64,000 nucleotides of DNA from Xanthostigma xanthostigma (GCA_963575645.1 OY754464.1:30147501-30211500); one strand, 5' to 3'; numbered from the stretch's first letter, positions 11,161 to 22,806 are shown. The notes: generated from the letters alone by a model not told the origin. A program made the numbers and translations.

Positions 11161-11261
11161 TTTTTGCTTTATAACTTTGAAACGGCTCATGAGATTTTAC
11201 TCAAATTTGGTACGTTGGCATAGCTTTATTGGGCAATAAAACCCATATCATAATAATGATG

Positions 11262-11503
11262 AAAGTGTCACTAAGAAAAGTTGTTCACTATGAAAAATTA
11301 TGGCGTTATGCAAATTTTCAGAATGATCGGCCTACTTTGATAAAATCCGCTTTTGTTTTGTTTTGTTTGAAAAACAATCGCGTCGTAGTAAAGCAAACAA
11401 TTTACTGTCATTAACTTCTATTATCAAAGTAGGACGATCATTCTGAAAATTTGCATAACGCCATAATTTTTTATTGTGAACAACTTTTCTTAGTGACACT
11501 TTT
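11262..11503. repeat. Inverted repeat with ~80-bp arms
   Basis: Arms 11262-11342 and 11422-11503 are near-identical inverted copies starting AAAGTGTCACTAAGAAAAGT and ending TACTTTGATA, around an 80-bp loop. Such a transcript could fold into a long hairpin. It is probably a MITE; no target duplication was established. The open frame across the left arm is not credible as a gene. Confidence 0.75.
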
Positions 11504-12522
11504 GCATACTATGAACGGAAAAGGTACTTTACCTGAAACGAAAAGAGGTTTTGCTCAACTGTAAAGGTCTACTTGATTAAAAAAAAATCGAAAGTAAACT
11601 AAAAATAAGTTTGAGACCAAGCAGGGCGGAATCCCAAAATATGATATTCTAATTCGAAAATTTTTTGTCAATCTCACCTATTGTGAACTCAATCCGGGGA
11701 CACACTGTATATATAGATATTTATATTATTCAGTGCGACGTATATTCTTGCCAAAATTTTAGCACATTCATTGATAATAATTTGTTTACAATGACAGATT
11801 TTTTTATTTTCCACATGTCGATTCAATTTTGTATCCGTCAGATCGCCGTTTTGGAAACTATTGGTTTTTATAAGGATTGCAGAATATGTAAAGGTTTTTG
11901 ATCCATTTAAATTAATTTAGATACGGTTTTCAGGGTTGGCACTGATGAAACAAATTCAACTGAAGTCAATGATACTTTTTCAAAATATCACAGCGTTTGC
12001 AGATACAACGATGGTATATTATGTTGATAGTTGGAAGTTTTTTGAATAAATAATTAATCTATTTATTTATACGTGAAGAATTGGTAGGCACCTTTTTTAA
12101 GCACATTGCGCTCATGGAGAAGATTTGGGATAGTTCAAATTCGTATGGAAAAAGATCAAATTTATGTATAATGTGTGTTACAAATACATTAAATTAAATT
12201 AAATAAATTACACTGTAAAAAATTATTCATTATTTACGTTCATACACTATAAAAAATAGCGAAGTAAATGCGGAGTGAATTACGGTCGAATTTCGACCAC
12301 AGACTGGGCCTTTAGAATATTTAATGCATTGAATATCTTTGTTTATGTAGTAGTTTAATACCAAACACGTGTTAATATTATTTATACAATCCATTGTTCG
12401 CTTCTGCTTTTAACTGTCTAATTGAAAAATAAAAATAATATTTATGTAAACATAAAATTTAGAATCATTAACGGCGCTACATTTTGCATGTGAATAATAC
12501 ATTATACTTCACTTTAGCCGTA
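11504..12522. other. AT-rich stretch, nothing recognised
   Basis: No family copy or inverted repeat was recognised. The open frame at 11665-11901 shows no domain I know. Confidence 0.5.
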
Positions 12523-12600
12523 CAGTACAATCTCGATTAACCGAGTAGGTACCTAGGTTGGAACCAAAGTATCTGAATTTCCAGTTAAAAAAAAACAATT
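12523..12600 (+). mobile_element. Tigger/pogo-like left end, truncated
   Basis: CAGTACAATCTCGATTAACC, preceded by TA, resembles pogo/Tigger termini and the complete MITE at 30418-30784. No right end is visible downstream, so it is a fragment. Confidence 0.45.
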
Positions 12601-12868
12601 AATGTCGAGTTGTGCCGCAATGAAAAATATGTCTTATTTGTATATTATAAACAAAAACAATTTTTGAAAAAGTTAACCCCACTTTTACATAAAAAGATTG
12701 CAATGTGTCTTAAATAAAAAGAATTATCTCGATAATTGGAGTTTACTCCTTAAGAAATGACTTTGATTTTATAAGGCCCGGTACGGAGATTTTATGAGTA
12801 GTAAAATCAATTGATTAGGCGTTACGCTCCACTGCTTTAAGTGTGGCGTTACGCTCGTCCACTTTAAA

Positions 12869-13040
12869 AGAGACAAACGTATAATATATCTGTAGGATTT
12901 AACGTGCGAAAGAATCAGATGGAATACATTACACTTGTGCGTTGCTAGACTAATCTTGTATATCTAAATGTACAGAGACAAACATATAGACATATCTGTA
13001 GGATTTAACGTGCGATAGAATGAGATGGAATACATTACAC
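12869..13040 (+). repeat. Direct duplication, 66-bp units 105 bp apart
   Basis: AGAGACAAAC...ACATTACAC occurs at 12869-12934 and again at 12974-13040 with a few substitutions; both units contain CTGTAGGATTTAACGTGCGA. Just upstream GGCGTTACGCTC occurs twice (12818 and 12845). This is a local tandem duplication of unknown role. Confidence 0.65.
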
Positions 13041-13965
13041 AGCGCATCTAAGGAGTGAACTTCAGTCGTGCGTCGGAGTGAGACACACACACACTTTTAT
13101 TGTGATTTATCAACCAAAATAGAAGTTTTTGTAAAATTACTCCCGAGTTTGATTTGTTTATAAAAATTAAATTTCCAAAGGTTTTTTGGTGGCATGTGTA
13201 AATAATAAGATCAGCAGAAGAAAAAAAGAGGCAGAGGAAAACTCAGAACGGGAAACAGTAAGCCGTAATGCTAGACGTAGAAGAAATCTGTGATAGCGCA
13301 GGTAGTACAAGTTTTCAGCGGCCACTCGCCGTCTTTAGACGTAAAGCAAAGTAGCCATGGAAAATCATCTGAAAGGCACATTTGCTTGAAAATTATTATT
13401 CATTGACGGCGAGCAATTTTGGGTGTATTTTTCGGGCACAGGCGAGATTATTGTTGGAATCGCTTCGTTTTAGGATGTAGTTCAACCCCCTAAGTTTGCT
13501 TACAAATTTTTGGTGTGCTTGATTTTATAATTGACAATTAGTGACGAAAATAGTGCTTTTTTCTCTATTTCCTTCAATATCTCCGTTCCTCTTGACTTTT
13601 AGTATAGCATATGCATTGAGAAAGTTGTTCCTTATGAAATTTCCTAAAAAATGAGCACTGACAGAGGTCGCTAAGTGCAATTGTTAACTTGCAAATAGCC
13701 ACGAAAGTTAAAAAAGCACGTTTTTTTCACTAAGAAATGACCGCACATAGATGGCTATTAAAATTTTCAAAAAGGATGTCTATGTTGACCCAAACATGCA
13801 TGAATAATTTTAGCGTCATCGGTCAATTACTTCTCGACTAATTAACTATCACCTTTTTTTGTTTCCTTAATTGCAAATTGCGCCATCTTTTTCACGGACG
13901 GGTTTCACTGGTCGGACCAAGCCAGAAAAATCACAAATCCATTCAACTTTAGTATCCCGTTGGAA
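13041..13965. other. No clear feature
   Basis: A 28-codon open stretch at about 13208-13291 is rich in Arg, Lys and Glu and ends NARRRRNL. It recalls low-complexity N-terminal repeats of some insect transposon proteins, but it is too short and compositionally simple to annotate. Nothing else was recognised. Confidence 0.4.
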
Positions 13966-14093
13966 TTTTTGGAAAAAAATAATTCTAACCGATTTTATAA
14001 CGATTGAATATTGGAAAAGTTATATGGTTTTATACGTTTGTATCGCTAACGAAATCGTTATAAAATCGGTTAGAATTAATTTTTTCCAAAAAT
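13966..14093. repeat. Inverted repeat, ~45-bp arms
   Basis: TTTTTGGAAAAAAATAATTC...CGATTTTATAACGATT is mirrored by AATCGTTATAAAATCGG...TTTTTTCCAAAAA, with a loop of about 45 bp. The right arm runs directly into a family A fragment at 14095, so the hairpin may have truncated that copy. Confidence 0.65.
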
Positions 14094-14094
14094 A

Positions 14095-14391
14095 TAGTTT
14101 CGGAAATATTTTGAAAATAAAAAAAAATCTGTTGTTCTTTTGTTTTGTAGATCTGTTAGGTAGTTGACAAAAATGTTATGATAAATTTTTACATGACGAT
14201 TGACGATTGACGTGTTAACATACATATATAGATTACCATGAAAACGAATAGTAAATACCATAATATTTAATACTAGCCGTTACCCGCGTTACAGCACGCG
14301 TTAACAGAAATTTTATTTTTTCTATTATATGTCCAATTTTAACATTTTTGAAGTTGGAATGGTCCCGTCGCCCAATTGGCTGGAATTTTTT
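14095..14391 (-). repeat. Family A repeat, 5-prime half
   Basis: Reverse-complement match to the first half of family A: TAGTTTCGGAAATATTTTGA, TAGATCTGT, ACTAGCCGTTACCCGCGT, AAGTTGGAATGGTCCCGTCG and CCAATTGGCTGGAATTTTT. The rest is missing beyond the hairpin at 13966-14093. Confidence 0.7.
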
Positions 14392-14540
14392 AAAAGTAAC
14401 GTGAACACTGCGTTTAGTTTACGAGTAGCGCAGGTCACATTATTGACTTGATGTGAGATTTATGAGTATGTGTATTTGGACAGATAATATTTGGTTTATT
14501 GCATTCTTTTGTTAGAGAGTTAAGTGATTTTTTAAAATAT

Positions 14541-15055
14541 TTATGTACCGATTCTCAAACCAAAAAAATATCTATAGTATAGTTCTAAAGAATGTAAATA
14601 TGTTAAACAATACCTTTCAAATTTTGTAATCTTTTGTAATGTGAATCGCGATTTGTGCTGCAATAAAAAAAATTGAAAAGAAGTTTGACTCTGCAAGCCA
14701 TCCTTGAAACTTCCCGCTATTCTCGAGTTCAAAACGCTCAAAAATATATAAAATATAGCAAGAAGTTTATTTTTGTTTGAGGCAATCGACGCAGTTTTTT
14801 GAGTAGAAGATTTGATTAGATTTTGGAATTAATAGGTTTAGTAGTTATTAGAAAATATTCCAATAAAACAAATTTCGGTTTCGCTCGAATTTGTAGATTG
14901 ACGCCGTTTTTCCGTCGACTTAGGTACGTTGCAAAATTGGTCTCCACTTAGTGAAAAAAGATTTGAAATCGGATGAGTAGTTTCGGAGATTATTTCCTAC
15001 ATGCAAACTTACAAACTTTACCTCTTTATAATATTATTATACTATAGATAGACAA
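14541..15055. repeat. Family G fragment
   Basis: Shares blocks with 47570-48490: GAAAAGAAGTTTGACTCTGC near CTTCCCGCTATT, AAAACGCTCAAAAATATA, AGCAAGAAGTTTATTTTT, GGCAATCGACGCAGTTTTTT and TTTTGGAATTAAT. The tandem 155-bp units of the second locus are not expanded here. No coding content recognised. Confidence 0.6.
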
Positions 15056-16333
15056 CTTTCTTCAAAAATGCAGAAAGGGGCTATCACATATTTTATTAAT
15101 GTGATAACTATAGTTATTTGAAACAGAAGTATCGCGTGATTTCTTCCTTTAAAATGTATTTTGAACGTTCGTTAAAATGATTCTTGTAGGGTTCAAACAC
15201 GTGGAACGTGTGTCTCTTGGGAGTTGTGACACACCACTGTCCAAGACGTACCGTAACCTTTTATGGGCCCGGTGGGAGCTTTTATAACTACGTCCTCAAA
15301 AAATGTTCGTATCTTAAAATTTGGTTCTGGTCTGATAATTTCTCTAGGGTTTGCGCCTTGTGCCTGGGCACCGCCCTAGTTACGGAACTAGTCCTAGAAT
15401 CTAAATATAGCACATTATAATTTTCAAAACAAAAGAAATTAGACTTTTAAATTACATATAATATCTGACGCTTTTATGTTGTGTAAAAAAATCTTTGGTT
15501 ATTTTAAAATTATTAGTATTACTGCGATTATCCTATATAGTATTTATTTCAACAGTATAATATGTAATTAAGAATATTTGAAATTGCTAAAAATTTTCCC
15601 AGACTATCACTGGCTCATTATAATTTATAAATTATAAATGTTTGTTAGTCAAGTTTTAAAGTCTGAACTGGCTCTGAACTACTAAAACATGTGTTGACAG
15701 TACAAATTCTTCGAACCATTTTAGTCAAATTCTGAGTTGTAAGAACCTAGAACTGCTAAAATCAAGTTCAAATAATCCGAAGAATCCAATAATTTAAACA
15801 GCAAACGTGCAGTTTACGAAGAGGCCTGTATTTCCAACCTAGATTTTACCAGTTCAGAAACATACAGAAAACTTATCAATAAGTAGTACATAAGCACACC
15901 TTAAATTTTTAGCATGGGGAAAGTAGTACCTTTGCGTTAAAACTGTGTTGGATCCAGTGCTGTATTTTTGTCGTAGATGTTTTGAACGGGCCATAATAAT
16001 AAAACGACACAAACTTATTTGCATGCAGGACACTTGACACTTTTAATAATTTATGGTTTATTTGGCGACGATTTTAATGTCGTTTAACCTGCATTCGTGC
16101 AATACAATTGCAAGAGAAAAAAAACGAATATGTATGTCTAGTGCATACTTTTTTATATGGTACCTATATAATCTTCGCTATATTAAAATTCTACTGTATC
16201 ATACTAATAAATATAAAATTATATGAGGAAATCTTTGTTTGTAAATCCGTTTTCTTACGAATAATTCGTCTTTTGGATGATATACGTATTACGTAAACGA
16301 GAGAACGGGTGTTAAAAATTAATTATTAGTATA
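15056..16333. other. AT-rich stretch, nothing firm
   Basis: CCTGGGCACCGCCCTAGTTA (15362-15381) resembles hAT ends but has no partner. Otherwise no repeat family or coding frame was recognised. Confidence 0.45.
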
Positions 16334-16440
16334 CAGTGGCGTAACATTAGGGTGGCAGAACGGGAAAAATGCCATGGGCCGTTAGGACAGAAGGAACCTA
16401 ATATTTATTACAAAATTTGATAAAAAATGTTAATTTAATA
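16334..16440 (+). mobile_element. hAT-like left end
   Basis: CAGTGGCGTAACATTAGGGT at 16334, followed by a G-rich stretch and GCCATGGGCC, matches the general look of insect hAT ends. No partner end or target duplication was found. Confidence 0.4.
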
Positions 16441-16504
16441 TTTAATTAATTTAAGTTAGCTATATTAACTCAAGAACATATACGAATTATACAAATTTAA
16501 AGTA

Positions 16505-17067
16505 TGTAAACGCGTAAGGTGCACATAGGGAAATTAGCATTGGGAAAAAATACTTGGATCAGAGTTAGCCATGACTGCATTAATTGTTATTTCTATTGAA
16601 TTATCGTGGTAATCTTGAGGATTTCTATTTTATTTTGATTTATTTTCATTTTACTTGGCTTTTTTAATAATAAAAAGCTTTTATAAATCATTATTTTATT
16701 TTTTTTTGTACAAAAATAAAACAAAAAAACAACTCCATCTGTTTGGAAACATTTCATTCAAAAATTGTCCGACTGGTATGACGTATGCGCGTTGGTAATT
16801 CAGTGACCCAATGTCTTAGGTTCAACACGAATAGGCGAAGATATTTGATCTCGCACCATATTTAAGTATTTTTGGGAATTTAATGTCCCATTAATAAAAA
16901 AAGTCCGATTATGTTGTAATCATTTGAATATTTTCTTCGGTAGTATACACATTCATTTTGCAAAAGAATATTATCTGCCAAATTGAAAAACAAGATTTCA
17001 AGGCTCACTCTGATCCAGTCATTTTTTCCCAATGTTAATTTCCCTATGTGGACCTTACGTGTTTACA
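16505..17067 (-). mobile_element. Tc1/mariner-type deletion derivative
   Basis: Inverted ends start TGTAAACRCGTAAGGT and extend about 60 bp (GGGAAATTARCATTGGGAAA, then TGGATCAGAG). TA borders both sides (16503-16504 and 17068-17069), as expected for Tc1/mariner/IS630 elements. Remains of a transposase are present on the minus strand (16800-16956). At 563 bp this is an internally deleted, non-autonomous copy. Confidence 0.75.
16800..16956 (-). pseudogene. Mariner/IS630-like transposase remnant
   Basis: On the minus strand, a frame starting at 16956 reads MNVYTTEENIQMITT then a stop. It resembles the N-terminal helix-turn-helix start of IS630-type transposases. Directly after it, in another frame, FINGTLNSQKYLNMVRDQIS resembles the region just after the second catalytic Asp in DDE transposases, running to a stop at 16802-16800. 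The middle of the gene is missing and the parts are out of frame, so no active enzyme is encoded. Family assignment is by motif likeness only. Confidence 0.5.
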
Positions 17068-17071
17068 TACT

Positions 17072-18063
17072 GTATATTTTACTTCGTGATTTATAAAGAT
17101 GAAACTTATAATAACAATAATAATGCGTTTAACGTCCGTTTCTCGACTTTATGTCAGTACAGACGCCATTCGCACCATTACTATTTTCCATCTACCACAC
17201 CTCCCGTTGTTTTTTACATTTTAAACTTCTACTTAATTAAAATAGCAATGGGCGAATGACAGAATTTTAGGACATTAGGATAAGGTAGGTAAATTTTGTG
17301 TACATAGGAGTTTGACAGGTAATAATCGGACATGGCCTTGAAAAAGGAACCATATCGATATTTATCTGGGATTATTGAGGGAAACCATGGAAAACCTCAA
17401 CAAGATGACCGGAGAGCTGTAACAGTTTTTGGGCGAGGAGACAAATTTAAGATGAATTTAAGAATGCAGAGGGTATTTATATGTAGGTTGCTCTTAAAAC
17501 TAAATATTTTGCGTAATTTAATTTTATAATATTTTATAGCGCGCATATTTTACTATAATTAATTATTATTACTGTAAAAAATGTAGGTATTACAAAAGTA
17601 ACTCGCAATTTTAACGTTGCTTTTATAAAATGCATATTAATCTTATCAGTTTTCTTTCCGCTATCTTTTGTACTTTATGATAATAAAGTGTCTTTATTGT
17701 AGTTAAATAATAGTTAATAAGTGATGTCACGGTTTTTAAATTAATAATTACGTTATAATTATACAATTGAGTGTTAATGAAGACTGCGGCAAATAATAAC
17801 GCAGTTAAAAGGCATGTACAAGAAACGCCCGCCATTTCTTTTTTGCATGATTTATGGTTGATCATTGATTTATTCGTTACTATACAGGCAAAGATTAGTA
17901 AAATAATTATACACTATAGATATATTTATATGGAAAAATTCCTTACATTTGGGCACGTTTTAGTTAACATTTTATTTCAAAAGAATTCGTTTATTTATAT
18001 AATTAGTATCAAATATAATTTTCAATGTTATAGATTAACGCTGGATGACATTAATAGACCTAG
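17072..18063. other. No clear feature
   Basis: A small open frame at 17332-17529 reads YLSGIIEGNHGKPQQDDRR. It looks less random than its neighbours but I cannot assign it. The frame at 17771-18145 has no recognisable domain. Confidence 0.4.
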
Positions 18064-18067
18064 ATCC

Positions 18068-18601
18068 CAGACCTACGCCATGTCAGTACTGCTAAGATCA
18101 CAGAACAGTAAAGATTTTATCAGTAAATGTACAATATTTAGTTAAGAACGTATGTCAGTTTGCTACCTTGAAAGCGGGGCCCTTTTAGAGATAACAGGCT
18201 CTAAAGGTACATAAAACACGTGCTTACGCAATGGTATTGCATGCATATGAGTGCGAGTGAGAATATTAGACAGCTTCATGAAATGTAGGTTGTTTATTTG
18301 TTTCCATGGAGTTTTTCTCTTTTAAACTCATAGACTACTTTGTGTGTGTGTGTGTGTAAACAAATAAAAAACCTCAATTTCATGAAGCTGTCAAAAAAAT
18401 CATCTAATGCTCTCACTCGCACTCATATGCATGCATACTGCCATTGAGTATGTAGGTAAAGCACGTGTTTTATGCCTACCTATAGAACCTGTTATCTCTA
18501 AAAGAGTCCCGCTTTCAAGCTAGCAAATTTGCATATGTTTTTAACTAAATATTGTACATTTACTGATAAAATCTTAGCAGTACTGAAAGACGTAGGTCTG
18601 G
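18068..18601. repeat. Foldback, ~235-bp arms
   Basis: Arms 18068-18300 and 18355-18601 are inverted copies, starting CAGACCTACG and including GTCAGTACTGCTAAGAT, ATTTTATCAGTAAATGTACA, GATAACAGGCTCTA, ACACGTGCTT and CATATGAGTGCGAGTGAGA. The loop holds a (GT)n run at 18341-18357. Arms are slightly diverged. No coding content; probably a foldback MITE. Confidence 0.75.
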
Positions 18602-18639
18602 CCGGTCTGAAATCTTGGAATATAATGTTTTAAATACAT

Positions 18640-19107
18640 ATAATGTTGCCAATCTCCTGAAGCGTTTAGTGCACCGATTTTGATTAAGTTATTTATCGTT
18701 AATTCTAATCGTGAAAACTAGGCATCTGCCAAATTTCATGTTTTCAAACAGTCTTCAAAGGCGCCCGGAAGACACCATTATAAACCACTTTGCGGTCTCC
18801 CCCACGTCGCCATTTGGAATTAAAAGAAAAAAAAAATGATTTTTACTCTACTTGTTGAGGCCTACATCAGGCGCACTTTTTAATATAAATCCAAAAAAAA
18901 ATTATCATCTGTCTGGGTGTAACCCAACACATAATATAAATAATATTATGTCAATTTCATTACTTTGTTCTTATAATTTAGGAGCGAGAAAACTGTAACA
19001 GACATAGACAGACAGACTGAATTCAAATTTTAGATTAGAGGGGCTCAACAGAGACAGAATTTAGTGAGAACAAAAGAGTTCCATCTTTTGGGTACGGAAC
19101 TCTACAA
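18640..19107 (+). repeat. Dispersed repeat, possibly non-LTR 3-prime end
   Basis: Contains AGACATAGACAGACAGACTG and ends TTTGGGTACGGAACTCTACA. Runs of this kind, with GGTACGGAACCCTA at the end, are widespread in insect genomes and often belong to RTE-like or SINE-like 3-prime regions. Only one copy is seen here, so the call rests on general resemblance. Confidence 0.4.
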
Positions 19108-19302
19108 AGAGTAGTACTCAATTAGAGAATTTGTATACGTCGTTTTTTCTGCACAAAGAAAGATGCGACCAAAAACTTAAATGTGAAAAAAGGGTCAAGT
19201 TCAACCCAAAAAACAAATGGCTTTGCCGAAAAAAAAAAATTGAGACCTAAAAAGGTGCCAAGTTTTTACTAAACAAATTTTTGTTTTATTTTATAAATAA
19301 AC

Positions 19303-21355
19303 TAGCTGATACCCTCCCGCTTTGCTGGACGTAACAATACATCCCTATTTAAATCGAATTTTGTTCATAATTTGATGAGTTTTATTTTTTTTTTTGCGCG
19401 GAACCATAATTATTCTTTTTCTAAAATAAAATTAGTCTAAGTTACCCTTATAACATCAGCTATCTGCCAACAAAAGTCTCGTCCAAATCAGTCCAGTCGT
19501 TTCGGAGTTTAGCCGGAACAAACAGACAAACAAAAAATTTTGAAAATTGTTTTTTTTTTGTTATAAGTACCGTAGATATAAACTAGCGGAAACAATTAAA
19601 GGATCAAAAAAAATTTCCAAATTTTTCGAGGTTTTTCAAGTGGCTGTATTTCCCTTAAAAATTGTCGTACTGGAATTTTAAAAAAAGGATTTTAAAGCTC
19701 GAAGTTTCTAGTTTTGAGATCTTATGATGAAAAATTTTTTCAAGCAACGTGTTCCGCTCAATCCTAATGAATACCGAAGAAAAAAATTTTTCGAAATTTT
19801 TTCGGTTCTTTTTTTTGGTCTACGAACTTGTAAAAAATTTTTCCAACTTAACCACTATATGGATCGGATAACTTGTTCATTCAGCTTTAATTTGCTTTTT
19901 TGAAAAGTTCGATACGACCACTTCTCGCTGAGATATCGATCTTTGAATGGAAAAGGATCTCTTTGTCTTTAACCATCAATATCTCAGCAACCACTAATCG
20001 CAGAAGAAAATTAAGGAGGGTTTTGAAATCTTGAATAAATTTCCCACAAAAATCAGCTACGGTTTTTTGAAAAAAAATTTTTTTCTATTTTTACAATAAT
20101 TTGAAAAATCAAGGAAAAAAGGGCTTTTGGTGGCTTTTGGGATAATCAGGCGCTAAGTTGGAAATATCGAGAAAGCCAGTAATGTTGAGTGTGCCTTTTA
20201 CAGTTCAATATGCCCTCAAAAACCTCACAAAGTTTCAATTCAATCCATCGAGCCGTTTTTTTGTTTTATTCGATCGAATTTTTGAAAAAAAATTAAAGGA
20301 TCACGATTTTAACTTTAAATGATCTTTAACAAAATGCAAAAAAAAATGTTTTTTTCAGTTTTTTTATGCATTTTTATTGGTCAAAATGTTTAAATTTATG
20401 CGAAATTTATGCATTAGAGCGTGCACTTCTGCAAATTTTTTTTTGCATAAATTTAAACATTTTTACCAATAAAAATGCATAAAAAAACTGAAAAAAACAT
20501 TTTTTTTTTTGCATTTTGTTAAAGATCATTTAAAGTTAAGATCGTGATCCTTTAATTTTTTTTCAAAAATTCGATCGAATAAAACAAAAAAACGGCTCGA
20601 TGGATTGAATCGAACTTTGTGAGGTTTTTGAGGGCATATAGAACTGTAAAAGGCACACTCAACATTACTGGCTTTCTCGATATTTCCAACTTAGCGCCTG
20701 ATTATCCCAAAAGCCACCAAAAGCCCTTTTTTCCTTGATTTTTCAAATTAATGTAAAAAATAGAAAAAAAAAATTTTTCAAAAAACCGTAGCTGATTTTT
20801 GTGGGAAATTTATTCAAGATTTCAAAACCCTCCTTAATTTTCTTCTGCGATTAGTGGTTGCTGAGATATTGATGGTTAAAAACAAAGAGATCCTTTTCCA
20901 TTCAAAGATCGATATCTCAGCGAGAAGTGGTCGTATCGAACTTTTCAAAAAAGCAAATTAAAGCTGAATGAACAAGTTATCCGATCCATATAGTGGTTAA
21001 GTTGGAAAAATTTTTTACAAGTTCGTAGACCAAAAAAAAGAACCGAAAAAATTTCGAAAAATTTTTTTCTTCGGTATTCATTAGGATTGAGCGGAACACG
21101 TTGCTTGAAAAAATTTTTCATCATAAGATCTCAAAACTAGAAACTTCGAGCTTTAAAATCCTTTTTTTAAAATTCCAGTACGACAATTTTTAAGGGAAAT
21201 ACAGCCACTTGAAAAACCTCGAAAAATTTGGAAATTTTTTTTGATCCTTTAATTGTTTCCGCTAGTTTATATACTTTCATAGGCATTTATATAAAAGTTG
21301 TTATTTTGACATTACAAACAGACACTTCAATTTTATTTATCTGTATATAAATGAC
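19303..21355 (+). repeat. Family E repeat split by palindrome
   Basis: Left part 19303-19575 starts ACTAGCTGATACCC and includes CAGTCGTTTCGGAGTTTAGC and TATAAGTACCGTAGATAT. Right part 21273-21355 includes GTTGTTATTTTGACATTACA and AATTTTATTTATCTGTATA. Such sequence is common at insect RTE/SINE-type 3-prime ends. The right part recurs at 52571-52645, again interrupted by a different element at nearly the same internal place. Confidence 0.6.
19576..21272. repeat. 1.7-kb near-perfect palindrome
   Basis: The left half from ATATAAACTAGCGGAAACAA reads almost identically in reverse from 21272, with arms of about 825 bp and a loop of about 40 bp centred near 20424 (around GCGTGCACTTC). GATCCTTTAATT boxes occur at both the outer and inner ends of the arms, so each arm may itself be an element with inverted ends. 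No frame is open across it. It is inserted in family E. Arm identity is high throughout, suggesting youth or gene conversion. Confidence 0.85.
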
Positions 21356-21491
21356 TCGGGTATGTAAACTTGCCTAGTGAAAACTTGGCACCCTATTTCT
21401 CACGTCTTTTTTTGGGCAAAACTTGCAAACCCACTTGTTGTTTGTTTCGAACCTGGCCCTTTTTTCACATTTATATTTTTGGTGGGATTGT

Positions 21492-21891
21492 ATTTACGTC
21501 AAAGAAAACTGTAAACGTAAATATTTCCGATTGACAACAAACTTTTGATCATATCATAAAATATAACCGATCGGAAGTTTCAAAGTTAACATGGTTTTTG
21601 TCTCTTTATAGTAACTTGTAATTATTATAAAATAGCTGTAAAACTGTAAGGTCTATTAAATTTATCATCATTAATTATTGTTATCATAATTTATTTTTAT
21701 CACCTTGGCCCAATATCTTCCTTTTTGAGATTTAAAAAATAATTCATGAGCTAAGTACTGGGGAAAGTTGCCTAAGTTCATGAATAAAATTACTTTCACA
21801 ATTTAGTTATTGAGCTTTCCCATGGTGAAAGCACTAAACATAAAATTGTACCCCTCAGGTAGCTTTATATTTTTGCGCTATTAAGATTTTT
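21492..21891. other. AT-rich stretch, nothing recognised
   Basis: No repeat family or coding frame was recognised. Confidence 0.5.
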
Positions 21892-22025
21892 GGTGGTATT
21901 CTGTATGGTCAATGTAAAAATTAGCTGCAGCGCTGTCTTTCTGTTTCACTTTAACTTAGGTGATGTCTTTGTTAGTAACTAACAAAAAATTAACAGTACA
22001 GTAAATTGGCCATATAGAATAGCAC
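21892..22025. mobile_element. Family B MITE, copy 1
   Basis: About 134 bp with ends GGTGGTATTCTGTATGGTCA and, in reverse complement, GTGCTATTCTATATGGCCAA. TTTT borders both ends. Related copies lie at 38590, 53399 and 56682. No coding content. Confidence 0.7.
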
Positions 22026-22806
22026 TTTTAAAATAGACTTTGACGGATATTTTTTTAGCACACGGAAGGTACTTTTAACAGCAGGTATCAAGTATACTAT
22101 ATTTTTTCATTTCAATAGATTGCTGATGATCCACGCACTCATTCGGAAGGAAAGGTTAAGAATAAGAATTAGTCAGCTTTCCCAAAAAATTAAAATTTTA
22201 TTATCTTCGTGTTAGTAAATATATTACTATCCTTATTTGATTTTCATACATAATATGAAATTTAATTGCATATATTATAATTAATGATTTGTATGATTGA
22301 TTGTCAGGTAATATAAATTTATTTATCAACGATTTTATAATATAAAGATGATGATCGAAGGTCGTTGATTAACGAGTTGGCCTGTCAATCAGAGGACGAT
22401 TAAAAAAAATACAATCACATTTGCAGATTATCAGACTCCAGACAGCAAAGTTTCCTAGTCTAACATTTATGGTGATTGGCACTACTAGAAACTGGGTGGA
22501 TTTCGAACTATAGAAGACACTAGCGATTACCAAATGGTTTATTATTAATTTGAAACTGATAAATGTATAAATAAAATTTTCAGATAATTATTATTTAAGA
22601 AATAATGAATTGAAAGTCTAGATTATGGCGACCTTTATTTGAGTCAATGATTATTCGTATACTTGACCGAAAATTGGAGAAGAAAGGAATTCAGTATTTT
22701 CCAAATTGTATTAAACAAAGCCCTTTCGAGCAAAGAAAACAAAGCAAAAGTTTGTATCAAAGATCGTCCAAACATTATTCTCCAGTTTTTGCCAGAAAGG
22801 TGCAAT
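22026..22806. other. AT-rich stretch, nothing recognised
   Basis: No repeat family, inverted repeat or coding frame was recognised. Confidence 0.5.

Larger units (their letters stand above)
19150..21490. mobile_element. Family D element containing nested insertions
   Basis: Outer inverted ends include GGTGCCAAGTTTTTACT (19252) against AGTGAAAACTTGGCACC (21378). Further out, AATGTGAAAAAAGGG (19181-19195) is mirrored near 21463. The short copy at 50834-50931 shows the undisturbed form. Family E is inserted at ATAAAT (repeated on both sides), and a large palindrome is inserted in E. No coding content. Confidence 0.65.

Noticed and set aside
13208-13291. Arg/Lys/Glu-rich open stretch ending NARRRRNL
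   Set aside because: Too short and of low complexity; resemblance to transposon protein N-termini is not enough.
17332-17529. Frame reading YLSGIIEGNHGKPQQDDRR
   Set aside because: Looks less random than others but matches no family I can name, and no splice or promoter context was found.
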